Assembly (NCBI GenBank): GCA_036336695.1
Contig: JAYZFQ010000119.1
Location: 1 to 22,928 of the forward strand
Direction of reading: 5' to 3'
Source of the DNA: GCA-2729515 sp036336695
GTDB lineage: Bacteria; Myxococcota_A; UBA9160; SMWR01
DNA: 22,928 nucleotides
Shown here piece by piece: positions 1 to 7,356 of this stretch; position 1 is the stretch's first letter; the number at the start of each line of letters is the position of its first letter. Under the pieces are notes generated by a model, which saw nothing but the letters and a program-made list of their open reading frames with translations, was not told the origin of the DNA and ran no database searches. A program made the translations under genes and the position numbers.

Positions 1-15
1 CACGGTGGCTCCCAC
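1..15 (-). CDS. Possible 5' end of a gene cut by the window edge (ruvC is a guess)
   Basis: Downstream of yebC on the same strand a GTG (complement of 13-15) opens a frame reading M-G-A-T-V to the window edge. RuvC proteins often begin with a short hydrophobic strand leading into a GIDPG motif, and yebC is commonly followed by ruvC, so this fits. Five codons are far too few to identify a gene, and no convincing Shine-Dalgarno sequence precedes the GTG. The 42 bases between it and the yebC stop show nothing else I recognise. Confidence 0.18.
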
Positions 16-57
16 GGAGGATGGTTGGTGCGATCGGGGGGTGGGCCTAGGATGCCC

Positions 58-801
58 TCACCCGGCGATTCTCGCCATCTCTTCGCCCGAGATGTCGAAG
101 TTGGCGCTCACGCTCTGTACGTCCCCCAGGTCTTCGAGGGCATCCGCGAGGGCGAGCATCGTCTCCGCCGGCGTGCCCTCGAGCGCCACCGTACTGGTGG
201 GCTCGAGTGTGATGGCCGCGTGGGTCGGCGAAAAGCCGCGCTCCTCCAGGGCACGCTTGACGCCCTCGAAGTCTGCGGGAGAGGTCACCACTTCGACCGG
301 GGTCCCGTCCTCCAGGACATCGTCCGCCCCGGCCTCGAGCGCGACCTCGAGGAGGGCATCCGCATCCACGTTCTCGAACTGCAGGAGTCCACGCTTTTCG
401 AAGAGGTAACTGACACAACCCGACGCCCCGAGATTGCCGCCGAATTTCGTGAAGACATGGCGGACCTCGCCGACGGTGCGGTTCTTGTTGTCCGTGAGGG
501 TCTCGACGAGCACCGCAGCGCCCCCGGGGCCGTAGCCCTCGTAGACGACGGCCTCGTAGGCCTCGGCGTCCGTCGCACCGGTGCCCTTTTCGATCGCCCG
601 GGCGATGTTGTCCTTGGGCATGTTGGCGATGCGCGCCTTGTCGATGGCCAGCCGCAGCCGCGGATTGGCATCGGGCGTTCCACCGCCGAGCCGGGCCGCG
701 GTCGCGATCTCCCGGATCAGCTTGGTGAAGATCTTGCCGCGCTTGGCGTCGGCGGCGCCCTTGGTGCGCTTGATGGTGGACCACTTGGAGTGGCCGGACA
801 T
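58..801 (-). CDS. yebC: YebC/PmpR (TACO1) family protein
   Basis: This is a 247-residue cytoplasmic protein of the usual YebC length. The N-terminus MSGHSKWSTIKRTKGAADAK and the later stretch RIANMPKDNIARAIEKGTG are hallmark family segments. The family has been described as DNA-binding regulators and, more recently, as ribosome-associated factors that relieve stalling; the sequence does not say which applies here. The ATG at 799-801 is chosen because it gives the family N-terminus and is preceded by GAGGGG about six bases upstream. The frame stays open far beyond this on the same strand, but that extension runs antisense to the Hsp70 gene and is not coding. The gene is divergent from the Hsp70 unit and is probably the first gene of a minus-strand operon leaving the window at the left. 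Confidence 0.95.
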   Translation of the reverse strand: MSGHSKWSTIKRTKGAADAKRGKIFTKLIREIATAARLGGGTPDANPRLRLAIDKARIANMPKDNIARAIEKGTGATDAEAYEAVVYEGYGPGGAAVLVETLTDNKNRTVGEVRHVFTKFGGNLGASGCVSYLFEKRGLLQFENVDADALLEVALEAGADDVLEDGTPVEVVTSPADFEGVKRALEERGFSPTHAAITLEPTSTVALEGTPAETMLALADALEDLGDVQSVSANFDISGEEMARIAG

Positions 802-967
802 CGCAACCCCTCGGAGTTGTTGAGGATGTAGCACGCCCCGGGGACCCCCTCCAGCGCCCCCGCCGGGCCTGCACCTCGGGCGGCAAGCGGGCTTAGGCTC
901 GACGGTTTTTGGCCGATACGCCCTGGAGAGACGCCGGATCCCGCCCGGAGCGTTTCGAGGGGCCCCA

Positions 968-986
968 GCCCCCGGCGCGCGGGGGC
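968..986 (+). promoter_or_regulatory. GC hairpin in the Hsp70 leader
   Basis: A perfect 7-bp inverted repeat (GCCCCCG, 968-974, with CGGGGGC, 980-986) has a 5-base loop and ends 22 bases before the Hsp70 ATG. It leaves the GAGGA ribosome site exposed, so it is not an obvious RNA thermometer. The 207-base gap between yebC and this gene shows no CIRCE element and no clear sigma-70 promoter that I can defend. The hairpin may be incidental in such GC-rich DNA. Confidence 0.3.
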
Positions 987-1008
987 GCCCGGCAGGTGCG
1001 AGGACCCC

Positions 1009-3033
1009 ATGAGCCAGATCGCGATCGGAATCGACCTCGGAACCAGCAACTCCTGCGTGGCGGTGCAACGCGAAGGAGCCGTGGAGGTGCTCGCGAACGC
1101 CTTCGACGAGCCCATCACCGCCAGCGTGGTCGGCCTCCGGGAGGACGGTTCGATCGTGGTCGGGAATACCGCCCGAGCCAACATCATCCAGGACCCCAAG
1201 CACACGATCTCGTCTTCCAAGCGCCTGATGGGCCGCTACTACTTTTCCGAGGAGGTCAAGAAGGCCCAGGCCGTCTGCTCCTACGAAATCACCGAGGGTC
1301 CGAATCACGGCGTTCGCATCAACGTGCGCGACGAGCGGTTCTCGCCGCCCGAGATCGGCGCCATGGTGCTGCGGGAGATCAAGAGCATTGCGGAAACACG
1401 GCTTGGACAACCCGTGAGCCAGGCCGTCATCACCGTGCCGGCGAACTTCAACGACAACCAGCGCCAGGCCACCAAGGACGCGGGCCGCATCGCGGGGCTC
1501 GAGGTCCTCCGGATACTCAACGAGCCGACCGCCGCCGCCCTGGCCTACGGCTTCGGCAAGGGACTCTCCCAGCAGGTCGCGGTCTACGACCTCGGCGGAG
1601 GGACCTTCGACATCTCGGTCCTGGAAATCGGCAGCGACGTCTTCGAAGTCCTCTCCACGTGCGGAGACACGTTTCTCGGCGGCGACGACTTCGACGACCG
1701 CCTGATCGACCTCCTGGCCGACGAATTCCTGGAGAAGCAAGGGATCAACCTGCGCAACGACCCCTTTGCTCTCGAGAAGCTCAAGGCCGCGGCCGAGGCC
1801 GCCAAGAAGGAACTCTCCGTGGAGGAGGCGAGCGAGGTCCGGATCCCGGACATCGCCACGGCGGCAGATGGCGGAGCTTCGCTCTCGCTGGAGCGCACGG
1901 TGACGGCCGCCGAATTCGAGACGCTGGTTCAGGACCTGATCCAGAGAACCTTCAAGGTCTGCGACGAAGCACTCCAGCAAGCCGGTGTCGTCGCTCGCGA
2001 TCTGGACGGCGTCATCCTCGTGGGCGGACCCACACGACTGCCCATCATCCACAACGCCGTGCGCGAGTACTTCCAGCAGGACCCGAGAACCGACGTCGAC
2101 CCGGACCAGGTCGTGGCCATGGGCGCCGCAATCCACGCCGCCACGCTGGTCGACACGGACAACCGGGCCTTCCTGCTCGACGTGACCCCCTTGTCCCTGA
2201 AGATCGGGGTCGCCGGAGGGCTGGCAGAAACCATCATCGAACGGAACACACCCGTCCCGATCGAGCAGACCCGGACGTTCACCACCTTCCAGGACAACCA
2301 GGAGTCGGTGGTAATTCGGGTATGCCAAGGCGAGTCGCGGGAACTGTCGGAGAACGAATTGCTGGGACAGTTCGAGTTTTCCGGCTTCAAGAAAGCGCGG
2401 CGAGGCGAGGTGGAAATCGAGGTCACCTTCGAAATCAACGAAGACGGGATCGTGAACGTCACCGCGCGGGACCCGGAAACCGAGCAGGCCACCTCCACCC
2501 GGATCACCCTCTCCTCGGGACTCTCCGAGGTGGAGATGCGCGAGATCATCGAGGAAAACCGCACCGAGCGCGTCACCAGCGCCACCCCGGAGGACGCCGA
2601 GGTCCTCGGCGCCGTCGATCTGGTCGCCAAGCCCGTCGCCTCGGTCCCCGAAGCTCGCGAGCATCCCGGCCCAAGCGGAACCGCCGACACCGATGTCATG
2701 GAGGTTCCCGCTGGCCCGGACGAGATCGACCGCTCCGAGGAACTCACGGACAGCATCGACATCGCCGTACGGGAGGACCTCGCCGGGGGCATGGACATCG
2801 ACGTGGACCTCAACGGGACGACCCAGGCGATGCTCGATCTGGACGGCGAGGTAGAACTCGACCTCCTTCCCGAGGCGGAAATGGACCGGATGGCCGCCGA
2901 GGAACCCGCATCGCACCCGGCGGCGGGCGGGTCAGACCCGGCCCTCGCCGAGACCCAGCCGGACGAAAGCCTGTTCGGGGACGTCGGAACGGACCTCTCG
3001 GAGATCGCAGGCGACGACCCGGAGGTGTGCTGA
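1009..3033 (+). CDS. Hsp70 (DnaK-type) paralogue with acidic C-terminal tail
   Basis: The 674-residue protein has a full Hsp70 ATPase domain: phosphate-1 loop IDLGTSNS at residues 8-15, LNEPTAAALAYG from about 170, phosphate-2 DLGGGTFD at 194-201, and the adenosine motif GGPTRLP at 339-345. The substrate-binding beta-domain starts near DVTPLSLKIG (391) and ends near residue 505. A canonical DnaK continues into a roughly 100-residue helical lid. Here a short helix-like piece is followed from about 525 by some 150 residues rich in Asp, Glu, Gly and Pro, with phrases such as DSIDIAVRED and DIDVDLNG. ATP-driven client binding in the cytoplasm is expected, with altered substrate retention. A GAGGA site lies five bases before the ATG. 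The J-protein gene follows after three bases, so the two are almost certainly co-transcribed. It is not the main dnaK, given the missing lid and absence of grpE. Confidence 0.93.
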   Translation: MSQIAIGIDLGTSNSCVAVQREGAVEVLANAFDEPITASVVGLREDGSIVVGNTARANIIQDPKHTISSSKRLMGRYYFSEEVKKAQAVCSYEITEGPNHGVRINVRDERFSPPEIGAMVLREIKSIAETRLGQPVSQAVITVPANFNDNQRQATKDAGRIAGLEVLRILNEPTAAALAYGFGKGLSQQVAVYDLGGGTFDISVLEIGSDVFEVLSTCGDTFLGGDDFDDRLIDLLADEFLEKQGINLRNDPFALEKLKAAAEAAKKELSVEEASEVRIPDIATAADGGASLSLERTVTAAEFETLVQDLIQRTFKVCDEALQQAGVVARDLDGVILVGGPTRLPIIHNAVREYFQQDPRTDVDPDQVVAMGAAIHAATLVDTDNRAFLLDVTPLSLKIGVAGGLAETIIERNTPVPIEQTRTFTTFQDNQESVVIRVCQGESRELSENELLGQFEFSGFKKARRGEVEIEVTFEINEDGIVNVTARDPETEQATSTRITLSSGLSEVEMREIIEENRTERVTSATPEDAEVLGAVDLVAKPVASVPEAREHPGPSGTADTDVMEVPAGPDEIDRSEELTDSIDIAVREDLAGGMDIDVDLNGTTQAMLDLDGEVELDLLPEAEMDRMAAEEPASHPAAGGSDPALAETQPDESLFGDVGTDLSEIAGDDPEVC

Positions 3034-3036
3034 CCG

Positions 3037-3543
3037 GTGTCCGCCCTCGCTCCCGCAGAGATCCAGGCGCTGGCACGGATCATGGACGAGTTGAACTACT
3101 ACCAACTCATGCACGTGGCCCCCGGCGCTTCGCCCCGAGAAGTCAAGGCGTCCTATTACGCCACCTCCCGGACCTTCCACCCCGATGCCAACCGCCACGT
3201 GTCGGGAGAACTGCGCCGGGCGATCGTGGAAATCGCCAAGCGGGTGAGTGAAGCCTACGCGGTGCTTCGCGACCCGCGCCGGCGGGAAGCCTACGACCAG
3301 ATGCTCGAGGATCGCCGCGGCGTCCGGCTTCGGCTGGCCCAGGCCGCCGAGGAAAGCCGGCAGCAGGGGGAAAACGCCGTGCATACTCCCCAGGGCCGCC
3401 AGTACTGGAACCTCGCCCAGACGGACATCGCGCGGAAGGACTGGCCCGCTGCCGCGCGAAACCTGCAGACCGCGCTCGCCTTCGAACCGTCCAACGCGGC
3501 CGTGCGACGCGCCCTCGAAGCCGCCAAGACGCGCACCGGTTAG
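3037..3543 (+). CDS. J-domain (DnaJ-like) co-chaperone with TPR-like C-terminus
   Basis: A 168-residue protein. Residues about 20-90 form a J domain (NYYQLMHVAPGAS, YAVLRDPRRREAYDQML) with the catalytic HPD tripeptide at 48-50 and the typical helix IV ending. The glycine-rich and zinc-finger regions of true DnaJ are absent. The last 45 residues contain one TPR-like unit (YWNLAQTDIARKDWPAAARNL then ALAFEPSNAA, about 122-155), which may bind clients or the partner tail. HPD stimulates ATP hydrolysis by Hsp70, and the gene starts three bases after the Hsp70 stop, so it is most simply the dedicated co-chaperone of that paralogue. The GTG at 3037 is chosen for its position just after the upstream stop; ribosomes probably reinitiate, because no separate Shine-Dalgarno sequence is obvious. 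Confidence 0.9.
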   Translation: MSALAPAEIQALARIMDELNYYQLMHVAPGASPREVKASYYATSRTFHPDANRHVSGELRRAIVEIAKRVSEAYAVLRDPRRREAYDQMLEDRRGVRLRLAQAAEESRQQGENAVHTPQGRQYWNLAQTDIARKDWPAAARNLQTALAFEPSNAAVRRALEAAKTRTG

Positions 3544-3577
3544 CGAGAGCCCCTGCCCCGCCGCTTTTCTCGGCACG

Positions 3578-3607
3578 TTGACACTCCAAGGCTCCTACTG
3601 GCATCCT
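3578..3607 (+). promoter_or_regulatory. Candidate sigma-70 promoter for the zinc-ribbon/thiolase pair
   Basis: A perfect TTGACA -35 hexamer (3578-3583) is followed after 18 bases by CATCCT (3602-3607), a weak -10 matching three of six consensus positions. It lies in the 121-base gap after the J-protein gene and would start transcription about 50 bases before the ATG at 3665. Confidence 0.5.
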
Positions 3608-3623
3608 CGTACGCCACCCCCCG

Positions 3624-3642
3624 CGCCGGACTTCGTCCGGCG
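3624..3642 (+). promoter_or_regulatory. Leader hairpin upstream of the zinc-ribbon protein gene
   Basis: A perfect 8-bp inverted repeat (CGCCGGAC, 3624-3631, with GTCCGGCG, 3635-3642) has a TTC loop, between the candidate promoter and the ATG at 3665. No T-run follows, so it is not a classical terminator. It could be an mRNA 5' stem-loop or a protein-binding dyad. Confidence 0.4.
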
Positions 3643-3664
3643 TCCACGAAGGAAGCCCTGCATC

Positions 3665-4093
3665 ATGGCGGAGGAAAACCCGACAAAGCCGCTCCCGGTC
3701 GCGAAGTACCTCGCGATCCCCGAAGACGGCGATCCGTATCTGGAGGGCCACAAGTGCAGCCAGTGCGGCGCGATCTTCCTCGGGGCCCGTGAAACCTGCT
3801 CCAGCTGCGGCACCAGCGGAACCTGCGAGCCGACACCCCTTTCCAACCGCGGCGAGCTCTACGTCTATTCGATCGTCCACCGCTCCTTTCCGGGCATCGA
3901 GGTGCCCTACGTCTCCGCGATCGTCGACCTCGAGGGCGGCGGAACCGTCAAGGGAAACCTCATCAACGTGGACCCGGACCCCGAGAAGATCCAGATGGGA
4001 ATGCCGGTCGAAGTCATCTACCAGATCGCCCCGCGCAAAGACGCCGAGGGCAACGAATACCTGACCTACTACTTTCAGCCCCGCTCCGCGTAG
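3665..4093 (+). CDS. Zinc-ribbon/OB-fold protein (DUF35 family), thiolase partner
   Basis: A 142-residue protein with a rubredoxin-like zinc ribbon at residues 31-48 (Cys31, Cys34, Cys45, Cys48 in the pattern CxxC-x10-CxxC) and an OB-fold from about 55 to the end, a typical length for the family. DUF35 proteins act as small partners of SCP2-type thiolases, ketosynthase-like enzymes and MaoC-type hydratases; in sterol side-chain degradation the DUF35 domain of ChsH2 binds the Ltp2 aldolase. Here the thiolase gene starts 18 bases downstream, so the two products very likely form a complex handling an acyl-CoA substrate. The ATG at 3665 gives the expected N-terminus, with GAAGGA about 12 bases upstream. 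The substrate cannot be read from the sequence. Confidence 0.9.
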   Translation: MAEENPTKPLPVAKYLAIPEDGDPYLEGHKCSQCGAIFLGARETCSSCGTSGTCEPTPLSNRGELYVYSIVHRSFPGIEVPYVSAIVDLEGGGTVKGNLINVDPDPEKIQMGMPVEVIYQIAPRKDAEGNEYLTYYFQPRSA

Positions 4094-4111
4094 CGGGAAG
4101 GAGAGACGCCG

Positions 4112-5254
4112 ATGAGCGACGTGTACGTGCTCGGAATCGACATGATCAAGTTCGGCCGCTACCCGGAAAGCAGCGTGCCCAAGCTCGGCGCCGAAGCCGC
4201 GCGCCTGGCCCTCGAGGATGCCGGCATGAGCATCCAGGACATGGAGGCCCTGTACTCCGGCAACCTGATGCAGGCGGCTGCGATGGTGGGCCAGCGCATC
4301 CTCCAGGAAATCGGGCAGACCGGCATCCCGGTGACGAACAGCTCCAACGCCTGCGCCACCGGCGCCACCGCGTTCCGAGAGGGCTGGACCGCCATCAAGG
4401 CCGGGATCTACGACACGGTCCTCGTGGTCGGCGTGGAGCAACTGGGCAAGGCGGGCCTCCTGGGCGGAGGCGGCGGCGGCGGCATCCCCACCGAGGGCCT
4501 GCTCGGCTCGGGGCTGATGCCGGCGGTCTTCGCCGAGGCCGGCATGGAGCACGCGCGGAAGTACGGCACAACGTTCGAGCAATTTGCGAAGGTCTCAGTC
4601 AAAAACCACCAACATTCCATGAAGAATGCGAAGTCCATGTACCAGAAGGAGACCCCCCTCGAGATGGTCATGGGCGCCGAGATGATCGCCTACCCGAACA
4701 CCAAGCTGATGTGCTCCGTGAACGTCGACGGCGCGGCGGCCGCCGTGCTGGTGAGCGAGAAGAAGGCCCGCGAGGTCGGCATGGATCGCTGCGTCAAGGT
4801 CTCCGCCTCGGTGCTCACGAGCGACCCGTGGACGGAGCGAGACCTCGTCATGCCCGACGTGAACACCTGCACCCGCCGGGCCGCAAAGGCCGCCTACGAG
4901 ATGGCGGGACTGGGGCCCGACGACCTCGACCTGGTCGAGTTGCACGATTGTTTCGCCACGGCCGAGATTCTGCACTACGAGAACCTCGGGCTGTGCGGCG
5001 AAGGAGAGGCCGGAAAGTGCATCGACAACGGAGAAACGGCCCACGGGGGACGCATCCCGGTCAACGTATCCGGCGGTCTCCTGTCCAAGGGGCACCCCCT
5101 GGGCGCAACCGGCGTGGCGAATATCTACGAGATCACCACCCACCTCCGCGGCGCCGCCGGCGACCGCCAGGTCGAAGGTGCCCGCGTGGGTCTCGCCCAT
5201 GTGATCGGGCTGGGGAGCGCCTGCGGGATCCACATTCTCGAGAAGGTGAACTGA
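4112..5254 (+). CDS. SCP2/Ltp-type thiolase family enzyme
   Basis: A 380-residue thiolase-fold protein. The nucleophilic cysteine is Cys81 in SNACATG, the HDCF motif (His278, Cys280) occupies the place of the NEAFA loop, and GHPLGATG (327-334) supplies the second conserved His. The last catalytic cysteine of biosynthetic and degradative thiolases (CxGGG) is not in its usual form; the C-terminus reads GLGSACGIHILEKV instead. That is how SCP2-type thiolases and the Ltp2-like retro-aldolases differ, so either thiolytic cleavage or a C-C lyase reaction on a beta-keto or beta-hydroxy acyl-CoA is possible. A run of seven glycines (about 119-125) sits in a loop. GGAAGGAGAG precedes the ATG by about eight bases. 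Its partner is the zinc-ribbon/OB-fold protein encoded just upstream. Confidence 0.93.
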   Translation: MSDVYVLGIDMIKFGRYPESSVPKLGAEAARLALEDAGMSIQDMEALYSGNLMQAAAMVGQRILQEIGQTGIPVTNSSNACATGATAFREGWTAIKAGIYDTVLVVGVEQLGKAGLLGGGGGGGIPTEGLLGSGLMPAVFAEAGMEHARKYGTTFEQFAKVSVKNHQHSMKNAKSMYQKETPLEMVMGAEMIAYPNTKLMCSVNVDGAAAAVLVSEKKAREVGMDRCVKVSASVLTSDPWTERDLVMPDVNTCTRRAAKAAYEMAGLGPDDLDLVELHDCFATAEILHYENLGLCGEGEAGKCIDNGETAHGGRIPVNVSGGLLSKGHPLGATGVANIYEITTHLRGAAGDRQVEGARVGLAHVIGLGSACGIHILEKVN

Positions 5255-5289
5255 GCCGGGCCCGTCGGATCTCCGAAGCCCCGATTCTG

Positions 5290-5295
5290 TATCCT
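5290..5295 (+). promoter_or_regulatory. Candidate -10 element for a leaderless transcript
   Basis: TATCCT ends seven bases before the GTG at 5302, so a normal sigma-70 start point would fall on the start codon. No Shine-Dalgarno sequence is present and no good -35 box is visible 16-18 bases upstream. Confidence 0.4.
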
Positions 5296-5301
5296 CCCCG
5301 C

Positions 5302-7353
5302 GTGCGTCTTCCCCTCCTCGGGCTCACCGTCGCGATCTGCACGATCGGCTGCGGCACGGCCGACGATCCCCCGCCCACGGCCACCACACCGGACGCACCG
5401 GCGGAAGTTTCCGGAGTCGCCGGTGCCGAAGCGGCAGAGACGCCCGCCCAGAAGACGCCCAAGCGCCGACCCCGCGGACGACCCCTCCCCGCCTTTTCGG
5501 GCTGGGGTCTGGACGGCCAGCGCGTCTCCGCCACCGACGTGCTCGGCAAGCGCCTGTTGCTCTACTTCTTCAACCCGGACGTCCGAGACGCCGTGCCCGT
5601 CACCGAGGCCGTCAACGCGATCGCTCCACTCCGCGGCAAACAGAACTTCGGAATCCTGGGGGTCGCAACCGGGGCAACACACGCCCGGGCCGAAAAATTC
5701 GCCGCCACGGAAGGCATCGACTTCCCGGTGATCGACGACTCGAGCGCCCGCCTGGCACGGTCGTTCGGGTTGCGCGAGCCCCTGGCCCTGATCGGCGCCG
5801 ACGCCGAAGGCTTCGTGACCTTCGGCTTGACCCACCTCGAGAACACGGACGCGGCAACCCTGGAAAAGACCCTCCGCGCCAACCTCCGACTCCCGGCGGC
5901 GGGACCCAGTCCGTCCCGGCGCCCCGAGGCTCCCGACTTTTCCGCCAAGATCCTCGACTCGGACGACCGCTTCGAACTCTCGGCCCAGCGCGGAAACGGC
6001 GTGATCCTGATCTTCTTCCTCCACACCTGTCCCCACTGTCATTACGCCCTCGCCGCCCTGCGCGACATCCTCGAGAGCCTGCCGGAAGACTCCCGACCCA
6101 CGCTGGTCGGCATCGAAGTGACCGGCCGCACCCACGCGGTCCGGAGCCGGCTGAAGCAGGACGGTCTCGACTTCTTCCCGGTCCTGTTCGACGACGACGG
6201 CAGCATCCAGGAGGCCTACGGCGTCTTCGCGGGCGTGCCGGACATCTTCTTCATCGACGCCGAAGGCCAGATCACGGGACGGCTTCAGAGCTGGAACGAA
6301 GAGACCCACCCGGCACTGGCGCGGATGCGCGCTGCGAAGATCGGGGGCGGACCGGTTCCCATGCTCCTCAACACGCGCGGTTACAGCGGGAACGAAACCT
6401 GCGGCGTCTGTCACGAGATGGAATACGAGACCTGGAAGTTCACCACCCACGCGAGCGCCTACGACACGCTGGTGAAGCACGGGGCCGAAAACAACGGCGA
6501 GTGTGTGAGCTGCCATGTGGTCGGGTACGACCAGCCGGGAGGGTTCGTCGATCCGGCGCTCACGCCGCAACTCGAGGACGTCGGCTGCGAGTCATGCCAT
6601 GGTCGCGGCGGCCCCCACCTGTCTCCCGATTTCGTCCAGAACGGCGACTACGCCCCCGCCTGCGAGACCTGCCACGACCCCAAGCACTCCCTCGGGTTCG
6701 ACTACGCGACCTTCCGGCCGCGGATCTCCCACGTCCAGAACGCGGGACTCCTGGCCCTCCCGCCCGAAGAGCAGCAGCGCCTGCTCGCCGAGCGGGGGCG
6801 GCCGGGCGGCTCGCTGCTGCCGACCACGGCCGCGTTCGTGGGGTCCGACGCGTGCCGCTCGTGCCACGCTGCCGAGTTCGAGACCTGGGCCTCCCAGCCC
6901 CACGCACACGCCGTCGCGAGCCTCACCGCAGCCGGGAAAGCCGCGGACGAAGACTGCCTGCGCTGCCACACCACCGGCTTCGGCAAGCCCGGCGGATTTG
7001 CCGCCGCCCTGCCCGCCGCCGACCAAGCGGACCTCGCCCGGGTGGGCTGCGAGTCTTGCCACGGGCCGGGAGGCGACCATGTGAAGGACGGGGCCCCGAA
7101 GGTGGGCACCATCCTCTCGCTCGGCGACAAGTGCGACTCGTGCGTCATCCTGCAGATCTGCGGGAGCTGCCACGACGACGTGAACGACCCGGGTTTCGAG
7201 TTCGAGGTCCAGGAAAAGATCGACCGCCAGCGGCACGGAACCAAGGAGCCCGGCGGGAAACCCAAGACGGCAGGCTCGCCCAGGCAGCCCGGCGCAACCC
7301 CGAAGACCGCAGGCTCGCCCGAAGCGGCGCGCGCCATCGCCGCCCAAGGCTGA
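5302..7353 (+). CDS. Lipoprotein with two redoxin domains and eight c-type heme sites
   Basis: A 683-residue exported protein. The GTG at 5302 gives a lipoprotein-like signal ending at Cys17 (TIGC), whereas upstream codons in this frame overlap the thiolase gene. Redoxin domain 1 (about 60-195) lacks any Cys at its active-site position. Redoxin domain 2 (about 210-340) has CPHC at 243-246. Two cytochrome c554-like four-heme modules follow, with CXXCH at 367, 401, 429, 454 and at 518, 552, 583, 620; the first two hemes are 34 residues apart in both modules, which indicates internal duplication. An extra CDSCV (611-615) looks like a heme site that lost its His. The tail is low-complexity with a repeated PKTAGSP. 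It probably acts in periplasmic electron transfer or thiol redox chemistry, anchored in a membrane; the electron donor and acceptor are unknown. Confidence 0.88.
   Translation: MRLPLLGLTVAICTIGCGTADDPPPTATTPDAPAEVSGVAGAEAAETPAQKTPKRRPRGRPLPAFSGWGLDGQRVSATDVLGKRLLLYFFNPDVRDAVPVTEAVNAIAPLRGKQNFGILGVATGATHARAEKFAATEGIDFPVIDDSSARLARSFGLREPLALIGADAEGFVTFGLTHLENTDAATLEKTLRANLRLPAAGPSPSRRPEAPDFSAKILDSDDRFELSAQRGNGVILIFFLHTCPHCHYALAALRDILESLPEDSRPTLVGIEVTGRTHAVRSRLKQDGLDFFPVLFDDDGSIQEAYGVFAGVPDIFFIDAEGQITGRLQSWNEETHPALARMRAAKIGGGPVPMLLNTRGYSGNETCGVCHEMEYETWKFTTHASAYDTLVKHGAENNGECVSCHVVGYDQPGGFVDPALTPQLEDVGCESCHGRGGPHLSPDFVQNGDYAPACETCHDPKHSLGFDYATFRPRISHVQNAGLLALPPEEQQRLLAERGRPGGSLLPTTAAFVGSDACRSCHAAEFETWASQPHAHAVASLTAAGKAADEDCLRCHTTGFGKPGGFAAALPAADQADLARVGCESCHGPGGDHVKDGAPKVGTILSLGDKCDSCVILQICGSCHDDVNDPGFEFEVQEKIDRQRHGTKEPGGKPKTAGSPRQPGATPKTAGSPEAARAIAAQG
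7261..7320 (+). repeat. Two-copy 21-base repeat encoding PKTAGSP
   Basis: Copies at 7261-7281 and 7300-7320, 39 bases apart, both encode Pro-Lys-Thr-Ala-Gly-Ser-Pro at the C-terminus of the multiheme protein and differ at two bases. Both are in frame, so this is a short expansion within a disordered tail. Confidence 0.8.
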
Positions 7354-7356
7354 CCG

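Noticed and set aside
802..1008. CIRCE or other heat-shock operator before the Hsp70 gene
   Set aside because: TAGCAC occurs once, without the inverted partner at the right distance; no CIRCE is present.
802..2916. Long minus-strand open frame continuing upstream of yebC
   Set aside because: It lies entirely antisense to the Hsp70 gene, has no family resemblance, and yebC has a clear start with a ribosome site at 801. High GC leaves long non-coding frames open.
4471..4485. GGC-rich run as a repeat element
   Set aside because: It simply encodes a glycine-rich loop inside the thiolase frame.
6028..6042. CPHCH counted as a ninth heme site
   Set aside because: It sits at the thioredoxin active-site position (FFLHTCPHCHYALAAL) of a redoxin domain, so CPHC is read as a redox pair; kept only as a finding.
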